Shown here: in pieces, positions 52,901 to 62,300 of the stretch | How the letters are laid out: the number at the start of each line of letters is the position of its first letter | Position numbering within the stretch: position 1 is the stretch's first letter | Assembly (NCBI GenBank): GCA_025360015.1 | Contig: JANYCZ010000001.1 | Location: forward strand, 118,800 to 182,799 | Source of the DNA: Verrucomicrobiota bacterium | Lineage (GTDB): Bacteria; Verrucomicrobiota; Verrucomicrobiia; Verrucomicrobiales; Verrucomicrobiaceae | DNA length: 64,000 bases | Reading direction: 5' to 3' | Notes under the pieces: model-generated | Told to the model about the DNA's origin: nothing | The model's input: the letters and a program-made list of their open reading frames with translations, nothing else | Databases searched by the model: none | Position numbers and translations under genes: made by a program

Positions 52901-54186
52901 TTGGTGGAGTTGCCAAGCTGACCTGAAACATTAATCCCCCAAGCCACAAGGGTGCCGTCGGAACAAAGAGCCAGACTGTGATAGGCCCCTGCATTCATGG
53001 CCACCACCGTTTTGCCCGCGAGAGGCGTCCCCACTGTCGTTACCGCCACCGGCACACTGCTGCTCGTTGTCGTGCCATTTCCCAACTGCCCAGCGCTGTT
53101 GCTTCCCCAGGTAATGAGGGTGCCGTCGGAACAGAGAGCCAGACTGTGATTGGTCCCCGCAGCGATTGACACCACTGTTTTGCCTGCGAGCGGTGTACCT
53201 GCCGTCACCACTGCTACCGGTACACTGCTGTTGATGGCTGTGTTGTTGCCTAACTGACCGCTGGCATTGTAGCCCCACGCCGTGAGTGTGCCATCCGAGC
53301 AAAGTGCCAAGCTGTGACCATCCCCTGCGCAAATGGCCACCACGGATTTGCCCGCGAGAGGTGTCCCGGTCGTCGTCACTGCCACCGGTACCGTGCTGTT
53401 TGTGGTTGTGTTATTGCCCAGTTGTCCGTAGCTGTTGCCGCCCCAGCTCGCCAGGGAGCCATCCGAGCACAAGGCGAGGTTATGGGTCGAGCCGGCAGAA
53501 ATCGCCACGACAGTCTTCCCTGCTAGAGGCGTGCTTGCCGTCGTCACTGCCACAGCTCGATTGCTGGTGGTCGTCGTACTGTTGCCCAGCTCTCCGTAGC
53601 TATTGGCTCCCCAGCTCGTTAGGCTGCCATCCGAACACAAGGCCAGGCTATGCACACTTCCGGCTGATAGCGCCAGCACAGTGCGGTTGGCAAGCGGCGT
53701 CCCCGCTGTCACCACCGGTACCGGGACGGTTACGGTTTGTTGTGTATAAATGCACCCAAGTTGTTGAGCATTATTATATCCCCAAGCGAAGACATGGCTG
53801 TTCGCCCACACCAGCATCAGGTCATTGCCCGTGCCGCCGTAGTAGTGGGCCACGAAGTTGTAGGTCACGCCGCCATAGCTAAGCATCACCGTCTGTCCCT
53901 GCACCAGGTTGTCGAACGCGCCGCTGATGAATGGCAGGCCGGTGTTGTTCACCACGGTCAGGTTCGTGCCGGTGGCAGGGGCAAAATTCAGCGTGAAGTT
54001 TACCGTGTTGCCCGTGGCGGTGTAGCTGGCTGCCGTCACCGGCACATCGCTGGCCGCATTCCAGGTGGCATTCACCGTCGCAGCTCCTGCGTGGAAAGCG
54101 GCTGCCAGGAACAGGCATAGCAGGGTTAGATAAAAACTGCGGGTGGCTGGCATAAATGGCTGAGAGAGATGTCTCCGATCACTCAT
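49918..54186 (-). CDS. Large secreted protein with two seven-bladed RCC1-type propellers
   Basis: A 1422-aa protein from the ATG at 54186 (site AAAGGA 9 bp upstream; ATG 54204 or 54153 also possible). The signal peptide is MPATRSFYLTLLCLFL-type. RCC1 repeats (SLxSWGxNxxGxLG) occur as seven in the first half (about 140-520) and seven in the second (about 800-1170). Between them is a fibronectin-like stretch and a cadherin-like beta sandwich (VVVTASDNISTVTYTLIITRD). A second fibronectin-like segment follows the second propeller. The C-terminus has DYDGDGIPNLLEFALNLNP, common in secreted proteins of this phylum. Likely a cell-surface or extracellular binding protein. Confidence 0.9.
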   Translation of the reverse strand: MSDRRHLSQPFMPATRSFYLTLLCLFLAAAFHAGAATVNATWNAASDVPVTAASYTATGNTVNFTLNFAPATGTNLTVVNNTGLPFISGAFDNLVQGQTVMLSYGGVTYNFVAHYYGGTGNDLMLVWANSHVFAWGYNNAQQLGCIYTQQTVTVPVPVVTAGTPLANRTVLALSAGSVHSLALCSDGSLTSWGANSYGELGNSTTTTSNRAVAVTTASTPLAGKTVVAISAGSTHNLALCSDGSLASWGGNSYGQLGNNTTTNSTVPVAVTTTGTPLAGKSVVAICAGDGHSLALCSDGTLTAWGYNASGQLGNNTAINSSVPVAVVTAGTPLAGKTVVSIAAGTNHSLALCSDGTLITWGSNSAGQLGNGTTTSSSVPVAVTTVGTPLAGKTVVAMNAGAYHSLALCSDGTLVAWGINVSGQLGNSTKANSSVPVAVTTSGILAGKTVTSVAAGSMHSLANCTDGTPVAWGFNALGELGNGSTTNSSSPVATITGLLTSGEKFIQVASGQHAQHSLGLAATPFPIVSTLAPTTVGTTTAVVNGTVNANEGASAPSFNYGLDSSYGMNMPGTPASVTGSSPTAVSATLTGLLPNTTYHYQMVGASSSTSTGGADMTFTTLNGNLAGLTASTGSFSPSFSPSIYSYRGAVGAAVSSVVVTPTTSDSNATVAVNGTPVVSGSSSSPLPLGYGDTTINIVVTASDNISTVTYTLIITRDAPSTLNAVFSSATDIPLVSNGMVATGDTVNFTLNYTPTPGTSLTVVNNTGLGFIQGKYSNLAHGDVVNLTYNGITYHFVASYYGGTGNDLVLNWAGTRLVAWGDYSTSSIPMAVPATGTPLANHTVLALSAGNRFSLALFSDGTLASWGYNGDGELGNNTTTATSTPGVLATAGGPLVGKVVVAVSSGYYHSLVLCSDGSMASWGLNFNGQLGNSAFPNNATVPVPVVTSGTPLASKSVVAIAAGYGHNLVLCDDGTLAAWGLNSNGQLGNNTTDINRNYTPVLVTITGTPLAGKTVVSIAAGQYHNIALCSDGTVVTWGYNQFGQLGNSTPPYSSVPVAVNTSVVLAGKTVTAVAAGASHCLALCSDGTIAAWGNNAYGQLGNNMTTNSSVPVAVTTDGTPLAGKTIVRLMAGYYHSMVQCSDGTLVSWGDNGAGELGNSTVSSISSIPVAVDTSALASAESFVLATTSSNANGCLGLVSSPIPTVTTLAVTSVGATTAVLNGTVNANGGSSMVSFDYGLDTSYGINLAGTPTSITGTGSTAISTSLTSLTPSTTYHFRANGGSYSGSDLTFTTLSQLQNWRQQSFGTTTTTGLMADTADYDGDGIPNLLEFALNLNPTSASVLPVNGAVNGANFEYTYSRSSSAANAGTSYQVQWSSTLPATWSSIGVTQVILSDDTTTQQIKAYVPMNGAATMFVRLSVTAPP

Positions 54187-54360
54187 GGTGCTTAGTCCTT
54201 TCATCAAGCCCTTTCCTCTTTCATAACCGTCGCTGAAAATAGATCGGCCCCGGTCAGACAACGACGCTCCACCCTGGCACACAAAACGCTGCTTTGCCCC
54301 CTGCCACCCTCATTCGCCCGCCGATGCAAGAGCCAAGCACGCTACCCCGTAATTCACCAC

Positions 54361-57009
54361 ATGATTCGCCGCCCCCATTCACACCTCGCCTTCCTGCTGC
54401 TGGCAACCGCGCCCGTCTGGGCAGCGGCGGCACCGGTGATGTTTGAAAAAGACGTGCGTCCCATTTTAAAGACGCACTGCTTCCAATGCCATGGTGAAGA
54501 GGGCGAGATGAAGGGCGGGCTCGATGTGCGCCTCGCACGCTTCATCCTCAAAGGTGGCAAGGACGGCGCGGTGATCGTTCCGGGCAAGGTGGCGGAGAGC
54601 CATCTCATCGACCTCATCAAAAAAGGCGAGATGCCGAAGGGCAAGACGAAGCTCAGCGACCGCGACGTTGCCACGTTGGAGGCTTGGGTGGCGCAAGGAG
54701 CGAAGACCTCACGCCCGGAGCCGGAGAAGCTCGGGCCGGAGCATGCCTTCACCGATGAGGAGCGGGCGTGGTGGTCGCTGCAGCCGATCCAAGCGGTGAA
54801 GCCACCGGTGGAAAAAAAGAGCGCCACGAATATCGATGCCTTCATCGCCGCGAAGCTCGCCGAGAAAGGCCTGTCGTTCTCACTCGAAGCTGACCCCATC
54901 ACCTTCATTCGCCGCGCCACCTTTGATCTCATCGGCCTGCCTCCCACGCCTGCCGAAGTGGATGACTTCGTTGCTGCCTACATCAAGAATCCAGAAACCA
55001 GCGTCGAGCATCTCGTTGACCGCCTGCTCGCCTCGCCGCATTACGGCGAGCGCTGGGGCCGCCACTGGCTGGACGCCGCAGGCTATGCGGACAGCGAAGG
55101 CTTTGGCGAAAGGGATCTGGAGCGCCCGTGGGCGTGGAAGTACCGCGACTACGTCATCAGCGCGCTCAACAAAGACAAGCCTTTTGACGAGTTCATCCGC
55201 GAGCAACTGGCGGGAGATGAGATGGTGCCGCAGCCGTACAAGAATCTCTCGCCCGATGCGATCGAAAAACTCTCCGCCACCGGCTTCCTGCGCATGTCGC
55301 CCAATGGCACTGGCGAAAAGAACGATGCCGCCACGCAGAATGCGAACATCGCCGACACGCTCAAGATGGTGGGCACCTCGCTGTATGGTCTCACCATCGG
55401 CTGCGCCCAGTGTCACGATCATCGTTATGACCCCATCTCCCAGGCGGACTACTACCGTCTCCGTGCCGTGTTTGAGCCGGGCTTTGACACAAAGGCCTGG
55501 CGCGCGCCCGGCGGCCGTCTCGTGTCACTGCTGACGGAGAAGGAGGTCGCGGAGTCTGCGAAGATCGAAGCCGAGGCGAAGAAGCTCGATGACGTCCGTC
55601 TCGCCAGGGCGGAGGAGTTCATCACCGAGGTGCTGGAGAAAGAACTCGCCAAAGCCCCGGAGAAGGACCGCGAGGCCTTGCGCACCGCCTACCGCACCGA
55701 GGTGAAGAAGCGGAGCGCGGATCAGACCAAGCTGCTCAAAGCCTGGCCGCGCGTGAACCAGCTCAGCTCCGGCTCACTCTATCTCTACGACGGCACCTAC
55801 AAAACCAAGCATGCGGATGAATTGAAGAAGATGACGGAGGAGGCCACCGCCGTGCGCGCCACGAAGCCGAAGCAGGATTTCCTCCACACCTTCACCGAAC
55901 TGCCCAAAAAGCCCGAGGCCGTGCCCGCGACCTTCATCTTCAATCGCGGTCAGTTTGACCAGCCGAAGGAGCAGGTAAAGCCGAGCGATCTCACCGTGCT
56001 CGCCGCCTTCCGCAAAATCGAGATCCCTGAGAAAAACGCCGCACTGCCCACCACCGGCCGCCGCCTCGCGCTCGCCAATGAACTCACCGATGGCAAGCAC
56101 CCCCTGGTGGCCCGCGTGATGGTGAACCGGATCTGGATGCACCACTTTGGCAAAGGCATCGTGGCCAGCGCCGGGGACTTCGGCCAGCTCGGCAGCAAGC
56201 CCACGCACCCAGAACTGCTCGACTGGCTGGCCACCGATTTCATGGCACGCGGCTGGAGCCTGAAGCAGCTGCACCGCCAGATCATGACCTCGCGCACCTA
56301 CCGCCAGATCTCCACGCGGGACGCCACACGTGACCGCATCGATCCCGACAATCAATATCTCAGCCGCATGAACGTGCGCCGCCTGGAGGCGGAGATCCTG
56401 CGCGACAGCCTGCTCGCCGTCAGCGGCAAGCTCAATCCCCAGGTCGGTGGCGCGCCCGTGCCCGTCATGTTCAATGAAGAGGGGCAGGTGGTCATCGGCA
56501 TCGACACCACGGACACCGCCGGCCGCCCCTCTGGCAAGATCATCCCGCTCAATGGCGCTGAGTTTCGCCGCAGCATCTACGTGCAGGCCCGGCGCTCACG
56601 GCAGCTGGAAATGTTCGCCACGTTTGATGCGCCGATCATGGACCCCAACTGCGATGCCCGTGTCGTGACCACCGTCAGCCCGCAGAGCCTGCTGCTCATG
56701 AACAGCACAACCATGCGCGTGCATGCGCAGCAGTTCGCCCAGCGCCTGCAGGCAGAGGGCGGCAAAGACACCGCCGATCAGGTGCGCTACGCCTTCAAGC
56801 TTGTGAATGGCAGGGCACCTTCGGAGTCCGACGTGCAGCAGAGCGTTGAGTTTGTGCAGGCGCAGACCGATTTCTACAAGGCCAATCCCACCGCGCTCGA
56901 AGTCCAGCTCGGCGCAGCTTCCAAGACCCCCGCTGATCCCGCTTTCCTCGGCCTCACCGCCCTCTGCCACGCGCTGCTCAGCTCCAATGCGCTGCTGTAT
57001 GTGGACTAG
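54361..57009 (+). CDS. PSD1 cytochrome protein (DUF1549/DUF1553)
   Basis: An 882-aa exported protein with signal peptide MIRRPHSHLAFLLLATAPVWA. The N-terminal haem-binding motif is CFQCHGEEGEMKGG near 39. DUF1549 (about 150-370) includes CAQCHDHRYDPIS, and DUF1553 (about 570-870) includes ARVMVNRIWMHHFGKGIV and ELLDWLATDFMARGWSL. It lacks the golvesin-like insertion of its relative at 42431. It is divergent from the RCC1 gene with a 174-bp gap and is not followed by a DUF1501 gene. Confidence 0.93.
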   Translation: MIRRPHSHLAFLLLATAPVWAAAAPVMFEKDVRPILKTHCFQCHGEEGEMKGGLDVRLARFILKGGKDGAVIVPGKVAESHLIDLIKKGEMPKGKTKLSDRDVATLEAWVAQGAKTSRPEPEKLGPEHAFTDEERAWWSLQPIQAVKPPVEKKSATNIDAFIAAKLAEKGLSFSLEADPITFIRRATFDLIGLPPTPAEVDDFVAAYIKNPETSVEHLVDRLLASPHYGERWGRHWLDAAGYADSEGFGERDLERPWAWKYRDYVISALNKDKPFDEFIREQLAGDEMVPQPYKNLSPDAIEKLSATGFLRMSPNGTGEKNDAATQNANIADTLKMVGTSLYGLTIGCAQCHDHRYDPISQADYYRLRAVFEPGFDTKAWRAPGGRLVSLLTEKEVAESAKIEAEAKKLDDVRLARAEEFITEVLEKELAKAPEKDREALRTAYRTEVKKRSADQTKLLKAWPRVNQLSSGSLYLYDGTYKTKHADELKKMTEEATAVRATKPKQDFLHTFTELPKKPEAVPATFIFNRGQFDQPKEQVKPSDLTVLAAFRKIEIPEKNAALPTTGRRLALANELTDGKHPLVARVMVNRIWMHHFGKGIVASAGDFGQLGSKPTHPELLDWLATDFMARGWSLKQLHRQIMTSRTYRQISTRDATRDRIDPDNQYLSRMNVRRLEAEILRDSLLAVSGKLNPQVGGAPVPVMFNEEGQVVIGIDTTDTAGRPSGKIIPLNGAEFRRSIYVQARRSRQLEMFATFDAPIMDPNCDARVVTTVSPQSLLLMNSTTMRVHAQQFAQRLQAEGGKDTADQVRYAFKLVNGRAPSESDVQQSVEFVQAQTDFYKANPTALEVQLGAASKTPADPAFLGLTALCHALLSSNALLYVD

Positions 57010-57108
57010 AGCGATGCAAGGTGTGGGGGGCTCCTGTCCCCCGCTCAGAGGAGGAAGGCCGAAGGCCCTGGCAAGGCTGCACCGCCAAGTGGCTGACTCC
57101 ATTCCAGA

Positions 57109-57148
57109 GACGGGGTCGGGCTGCGAAGCCGCGAAGCGAAACCCCGTC
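57109..57148. repeat. Hairpin element containing copy B of the 33-bp dispersed repeat
   Basis: GACGGGGT at 57109-57116 pairs with ACCCCGTC at 57141-57148. The core at 57112-57144 is the reverse complement of a sequence close to 19926-19958. Another hairpin, GGGGG-N7-CCCCC at 57026-57042, follows the PSD1 stop and may be a terminator. Confidence 0.55.
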
Positions 57149-57170
57149 ACCTTGGGGTGTCTCCCCGCCT

Positions 57171-57884
57171 TCACCCATACGGGTGCAGCCACTCCGTGCT
57201 CTTCAACTCCAACGCAGCCGTGAAACTCGCGGTTGGATAAGGCTCCTCAGCTTCCGATTTCCAAAAATCCTCCGGCACTGTGGTGAACTCGAAACCCACG
57301 TGCATCCGTCCATCCCGGGTCAGCGTGATGCCGCTCGGGGTCAATGTGATCACTTCACACGCTTGCAGTGGATGCGGCTCTGTCAGCAGGGATCGAGCAG
57401 CGGCTGCCGTGAGCTCATCATACCGGGCCATGAACCCCTGCCACAGCGCCGCTTGCGCGCCCGAAGGGCTGGCCCCATAGGCGCTCAGCCTCACCGATTT
57501 CCCCGTGGGCAGCAGCGGTTGCGCATGCCACGTCTTGGTGAAGGGCGAATGCTCAAAATCACCGATGGTGGGGTGGTGCCCCGGGATACGGCGTTCCTGC
57601 TTCCTTCGGCGCCCCAGTTGCAGCACCATCACCGTCGCCAGCGAGGCCCCGAAAACTGCGGCGATTTGCAGAATGACCCGCACCACCGACAGCATCGAAA
57701 CATCCCCGCCGGGTGGGGAAAACACGTGCAGCGCTTTCAGGGTCATGGCAAACAGCCACACAGCGATGCACAGCAGCGGTCCGACGATGCACACCGTCAG
57801 AAACCCACACACGAAAACGACCAGCCAGCCAAGAGCAGACGGCCGCTCAAACGCGGCGGCGGTATCGTGGTTGAAGAGCTTCAT
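57171..57884 (-). CDS. Two-helix membrane protein of unknown function
   Basis: A 237-aa protein with two transmembrane helices (about 19-49 and 65-90) and a soluble C-terminal domain (about 95-237) with an Ala-rich helix (AAAARSLLTEPHPLQACEV) and a beta part (TPSGITLTRDGRMHVGFEF). I do not recognise a family. It is divergent from the WXG100-like gene with a 378-bp gap. It could be a membrane partner of the FtsK-like system, but this rests only on position. Confidence 0.68.
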   Translation of the reverse strand: MKLFNHDTAAAFERPSALGWLVVFVCGFLTVCIVGPLLCIAVWLFAMTLKALHVFSPPGGDVSMLSVVRVILQIAAVFGASLATVMVLQLGRRRKQERRIPGHHPTIGDFEHSPFTKTWHAQPLLPTGKSVRLSAYGASPSGAQAALWQGFMARYDELTAAAARSLLTEPHPLQACEVITLTPSGITLTRDGRMHVGFEFTTVPEDFWKSEAEEPYPTASFTAALELKSTEWLHPYG

Positions 57885-58262
57885 CGCAATGAATCCCCAG
57901 AGAGTGGAAGCATGGCGCGCAGCATCTGCGATGATTCCAGGAGGAAGGACCAGAATTGTAACCTTTTGCCGCTTGAAGTGTCGAGTTTTATTTCATGCGC
58001 GGGCAAAAGGTGGTGGGCGGAAATGAGGTCAGGCCGTCTGTCTGCTATGGACGCTTGAGCAATGGAGTGACACCGTGCACGACCCAAAAGGTGCTCCTCA
58101 CTCCGTCCCGCATCTGCTCCCTCCGGAAGCCAATGCCGGGATGACCCCGAGTGAGGTAATGAGGGTGTCACCCGCCTCCACCATGGGATTCTGATGATGC
58201 GAGCCTCAATAAATTCGCCGCAAAACCATTCGTCAATCCTCATTCGCCCTTCATCTTTGCTC
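57885..58262. other. Intergenic region upstream of the WXG100-like gene
   Basis: No gene is supported. It holds an imperfect nest of inverted words: GTGACACC near 58066 and reversed GGTGTCAC near 58165, and CCTCACTC near 58097 against GAGTGAGG near 58150. A related CATTCGTCA word is at 58227-58248. The promoter of the FtsK-like operon should lie here. Confidence 0.5.
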
Positions 58263-58535
58263 ATGGCCCAGGCAATCATGAATCCCGAAGAGGTCCGGCG
58301 CTTTGCGCAGGAGTTGAAACGTTTCAATACGGACATGCAGCAGCGCTCCGCCTCCCTGCAGAGCCGGTTTGCCGCCCTGGGCGAGACCTGGCAGGACGCG
58401 GAGCATGAAAAATTCGCCAGCGAGTTCACCACCACCATGAAAGCCATCAAACGCTTTATGGAGATGTCCGAGCAGCACACGCCCTTCCTCCTGCGCAAGG
58501 CGCAGCGCATTGAGGAATACCTCAGCCAGCGCTGA
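58263..58535 (+). CDS. WXG100/ESAT-6-like small helical protein
   Basis: A 90-aa protein from the ATG at 58263 (MAQAIMNPEEVRRF). Two predicted amphipathic helices (about 8-38 and 47-85) are joined at GETWQDAEHEKF, with W43 and F51. WXG100 proteins are about 100 aa and carry a W-x-G hairpin between two such helices; here the G is replaced by D. It heads a run of four co-directional genes ending in an FtsK-like ATPase, the usual partner of WXG100 proteins in type VII secretion. There is no signal peptide. A longer frame from 58194 adds a basic leader and is less likely. Confidence 0.77.
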   Translation: MAQAIMNPEEVRRFAQELKRFNTDMQQRSASLQSRFAALGETWQDAEHEKFASEFTTTMKAIKRFMEMSEQHTPFLLRKAQRIEEYLSQR

Positions 58536-58618
58536 ACATGGATGGGGGAATCCTGAACGCGGTCACTAAACTGGGACCAGAGAATCGATAACAGAGAACC
58601 GAGAACAAAAAGTACCGC

Positions 58619-59116
58619 ATGGCTGACCAGGCACGCATTTCCAATCTCGACTCCATCGAGGCCTTTCGCACCGCGCTCATCGTCTTCATCAACAAGACCC
58701 GGCAGACGCTCGACACCGTGCAGGATGCGGTGAAAAAAACCCGTGGCTGGGTGCAGACCGAGCAGCCGAACTACTGGCAGCAGCAGATCCGCCTGCGGCA
58801 GAAGAAGCTCGATCAGGCGCAGCAGGAGCTCATGACCGCACGCATGTCCGAGTTTGTGGAGAACCCCGCCTTCCAGCAGATGATGGTGCGGAAAGCCCGT
58901 GCCGCGCTGGATGAGGCCGAAGACGGCGCCAAGCGCACCAAGGCCTGGGGCCGTGACTTTGACCGCAGCGTCGAGCCGCTGGCACGCAAAACGGATTCCC
59001 TGCGCGACTTCCTGGACAGCGACCTCGCCAGGGCCGTGGCCTACCTCGTCGAAATTCAGAAAATTCTCCAGGCTTACAACGAAACTCCGGCCGCTCCGGC
59101 AAGTTCTGCCTCCTGA
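58619..59116 (+). CDS. Helical protein of the FtsK-like cluster
   Basis: A 165-aa protein from the ATG at 58619. It is almost all alpha-helical and highly charged (QQQIRLRQKKLDQAQQEL, RKARAALDEAEDGAKR), with a low-complexity end. It has no signal peptide and no transmembrane helix. It may form a coiled-coil hairpin like a chaperone or a secreted LXG/ESX-type protein. No family can be named. It is 13 bp from the next gene. Confidence 0.72.
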   Translation: MADQARISNLDSIEAFRTALIVFINKTRQTLDTVQDAVKKTRGWVQTEQPNYWQQQIRLRQKKLDQAQQELMTARMSEFVENPAFQQMMVRKARAALDEAEDGAKRTKAWGRDFDRSVEPLARKTDSLRDFLDSDLARAVAYLVEIQKILQAYNETPAAPASSAS

Positions 59117-59128
59117 TCCCGCCACGCC

Positions 59129-59329
59129 ATGAATCTCATCCAAAACGCCCGCGAACTTTCCGAGCACTGGCATGCAACCAAGGTACACTGGCGTGACGCC
59201 AAGGCGCTGGAGTTTGAAAAAACTTATCTGGAACAGCTGCCCGGCCTCATGACCAAGACCGGTGCCATGATCAACGAAATCGAAAACCTGCTCCGAAAGA
59301 TCCGCAAAGACTGTGAACAGCTCCCCTGA
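59129..59329 (+). CDS. Short WXG-like helical protein
   Basis: A 66-aa protein from the ATG at 59129. Its motif WRDAKALEF (W21 to F29) has the same W-x-D-A-x4-F spacing as WQDAEHEKF in the 90-aa protein at 58263. A second helix follows (GLMTKTGAMINEIENLLRKI). It looks like a shortened WXG100 relative that may pair with the 90-aa protein. The stop overlaps the ATPase start by 17 bp. Confidence 0.73.
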   Translation: MNLIQNARELSEHWHATKVHWRDAKALEFEKTYLEQLPGLMTKTGAMINEIENLLRKIRKDCEQLP

Positions 59330-62300
59330 CCTCCGCGCCTCGCGTATTGCTTTCCTCCACACCACGCTGCGTGACACCATCGGCGACTTCGCCATGCGCA
59401 GCGAGCAGATCGCCCGCGAAATCCGTTCCAAGCGCTACACCGCCGAACAAAACCACCTTCAGCAGCTTGAGGTGTTTGACGTGCAGCATGCCGCCACCGT
59501 CAGCGAGGTCGCGGCGCAGTGGGATGAATACGTGAAGACCATCCATGCCCGGCATGCGCTGCGCACCACCTCCTTCAAACGCTACGAGGACCGCATCAGG
59601 CGCGATCTCCCTGCCATGACGCAGAAGGAGCGCGAGCGCTGGCTGGGCCGGCAGCAGATGCGCCGCGTGCATGCGGATGCCGTTCGCAAACGCGGCCTGC
59701 AGCAGCTCGATCACAGCACGGACGAACTGCTGGCGCGTCTGACCACCGCCAAAGACCGCCTGCTGGCAGTGCTAAAGACTTCAGGTGAGCGTCTGGACCG
59801 CAGGGCGGTGCCAGCGCCGAACACCACGCTCACACTCGCGGACATCCCCGCACGCATCGAGACCATCGAAGCCCATGCGCAGGGCCTCGAAGACCAGCTG
59901 GGCGCAGGCAAGGGGGGAGGCATGTTCAAGATGTTTTCCAAGCCACGCGTGGACTTGCAGGAGCTTAGCCGGTCGGTGCTTGATTACGAAGCCTGCTTGC
60001 AGGAGCTGAACGCCGCCAAGGACGCCGCCGCCGCGCAGCTCCTGGCGGACTATGAGCATACGGACGCCCTGGTTACCGCCGACTGGAACCGCGCCGAAGA
60101 GGTGGCCGAGACTTACCGGCTGGGCATGCTGAAGCGAATGGCCACGCAAATCCCCGCCTGCCTCGCGCGCAATGAGCGCCTGCTGAGGCGCAATCTGCAA
60201 AGGTTCGAAGAACAAAAGGCGGATGCCCTGGCCCAGGTGGACACACCCCTCACGCAGCAGCGCCAGCAGATGGTGGCCCAGCATGAGGATAGCATGCACA
60301 AGATGCACACGGCGGCGCAGCAGCGCTGGACCGGGATCAAAGCCGAGTGGGACAAAAAGATCCCGCCGCTGCTCGATGCGGTGGAGGAGATCCAACTGGC
60401 TGCCGCCGCGCAGCCGGAACCCTGGAGCACCACCTACCAGCCGCTGAAGAGCTTCCCCTACGCCGTGCGCTTTGGCGAACTCAAGCTCGATTTCACCACA
60501 GCCGCAGCGCTGTTTGAAAAAGAGACGCCGTACAAGCTGCATGACCACGAGCACGTCTCACTGCCGCTGGCGCTGGCCTTCCCGCAGGAGGGATCACTGC
60601 TCATCGAAACCGACGACGACGGCGGCAAATGGGTGGCCGATGTGATGAACGACGTCATTTTCCGCCTCTTCAGCCAGGCACCACCGGGGAAGGTGCACTT
60701 CACCGTCATCGACGCTGTGGGCCTGGGGCAGAATTTTGCCGGGCTCATGCACCTGGCCGACTATGAGCCCGCTCTCATCAACCGCCGCATCTGGACGCAG
60801 CGCGAGCAGATCGAAGAGCGCCTCGCCGAGCTCAATGAGCACGTGGAGAAGGTCATCCAGATGTACTTGCGCAACGAATACGCGACCATCACCGAATACA
60901 ACGAGCAGGCCGGCAGCGTGGCGGAGAAGTATCACTTCCTCGTCATCGCGGGACTGCCCACCGGCTTCAATGAATCGTCCATGGCGCGGCTGAAGAGCAT
61001 CGTCATGAGCGGTGCGCGCTGCGGCGTGTTTGTACTTATTCATTGGGACCGCCGTCAGCCCCTGCCGGAAGGGCTCAGTGCAGAGGATCTGCGCAAGAAC
61101 TGCGTACGGCTCGTCCGCGAAAAAGGCGTGGTCACGTTCAACGGCATTCGCTCCCTGGAGCTGGATGCGCCGCCGCCGGATGTCGTCGCCGCAGATCTCG
61201 CGCATCAGATCGGCCAGGCCAGCATCGACTCCAATCGTGTGCAGGTCCCCTTCAGCGTCATCGCGCCTAAGGAACTCTGGCTGGAAAGCACCACGAGTGA
61301 GCTGCGCATCGCCATCGGTCGCACGGGCGCCACGAAGCTGCAATACCTCGCCATTGGCAAAGGCACGCGCCAGCACGCGCTGCTTGCGGGCAAGACGGGC
61401 TCCGGCAAATCGACTCTGCTGCACATCATCATCACCAATCTCGCCCTCACCTGCAGTCCGGACGAGATCGAATTCTACCTCATCGACTTCAAAAAAGGCG
61501 TGGAGTTCAAGTGCTACGCAGATGCCAAACTGCCGCATGCTAAAGTCATCGCCATTGAGAGTGATCGCGAATTCGCCCTCAGCGTGCTGCAACGCATCGA
61601 CGAAGAACTGCGCCGCCGTGGGGAACTGTTTCGCAAGGTGGGCGCGCAGGATCTCGCCGGCTACAAACGCGCCGGCGGCACCGAGCCCATGCCCCGCTCC
61701 ATGCTCATCATTGATGAGTTCCAGGAGTACTTCACTGAAGACGACGCCGTCGCGCAGGGCGCTGCCTTGCTGCTGGACCGCATCGTGCGCCAGGGCCGTG
61801 CCTTCGGCATCCATGTCTTCCTCGGCTCGCAGACCCTCGGCGGTGCTTACACGCTCGCCCGCACCACGATTGGCCAGATGGTCATCCGCATCGCCTTGCA
61901 GTGCAACGAAGCTGACGCCGCGCTCATCATGGATGACACGAACACCGCGCCGCGCCTGCTCTCACGCCCCGGCGAAGGCATCTACAATGACGCCGCCGGT
62001 GCCGTGGAAGGGAACAGCCCCTTCCAAGTCGTCTGGCTCACCGATGAGGAGCGCGATGCGAACCTCGTCAAAGTCTCGCAGATTTCCAAGGAGCGCGGCT
62101 TCAGCACCAAGCGCCCCATCGTCTTCGAAGGCAACATGCCCGCCGACGTGCGCGATAACGCCCTGCTCGCCGCCGCACTGGCCCATCCACCGGTCAAAGC
62201 AACGGCCGATCCCAAATGCTGGCTCGGCATGCCCAATGCCATCAAAGGCCCCACGGAAGCCCTGTTCCCACGGCAGAGCGGCCGCCACCTCCTGCTCGTC

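Noticed and set aside
49918..54186. CRISPR-like periodicity in the repeats
   Set aside because: The repeats are about 150-170 bp coding units of RCC1 blades, not 20-50 bp direct repeats with unique spacers.
57881..59431. A 516-codon minus-strand frame over the WXG100-like genes
   Set aside because: It overlaps three well-supported plus-strand genes and has a low-complexity, shadow-like composition.
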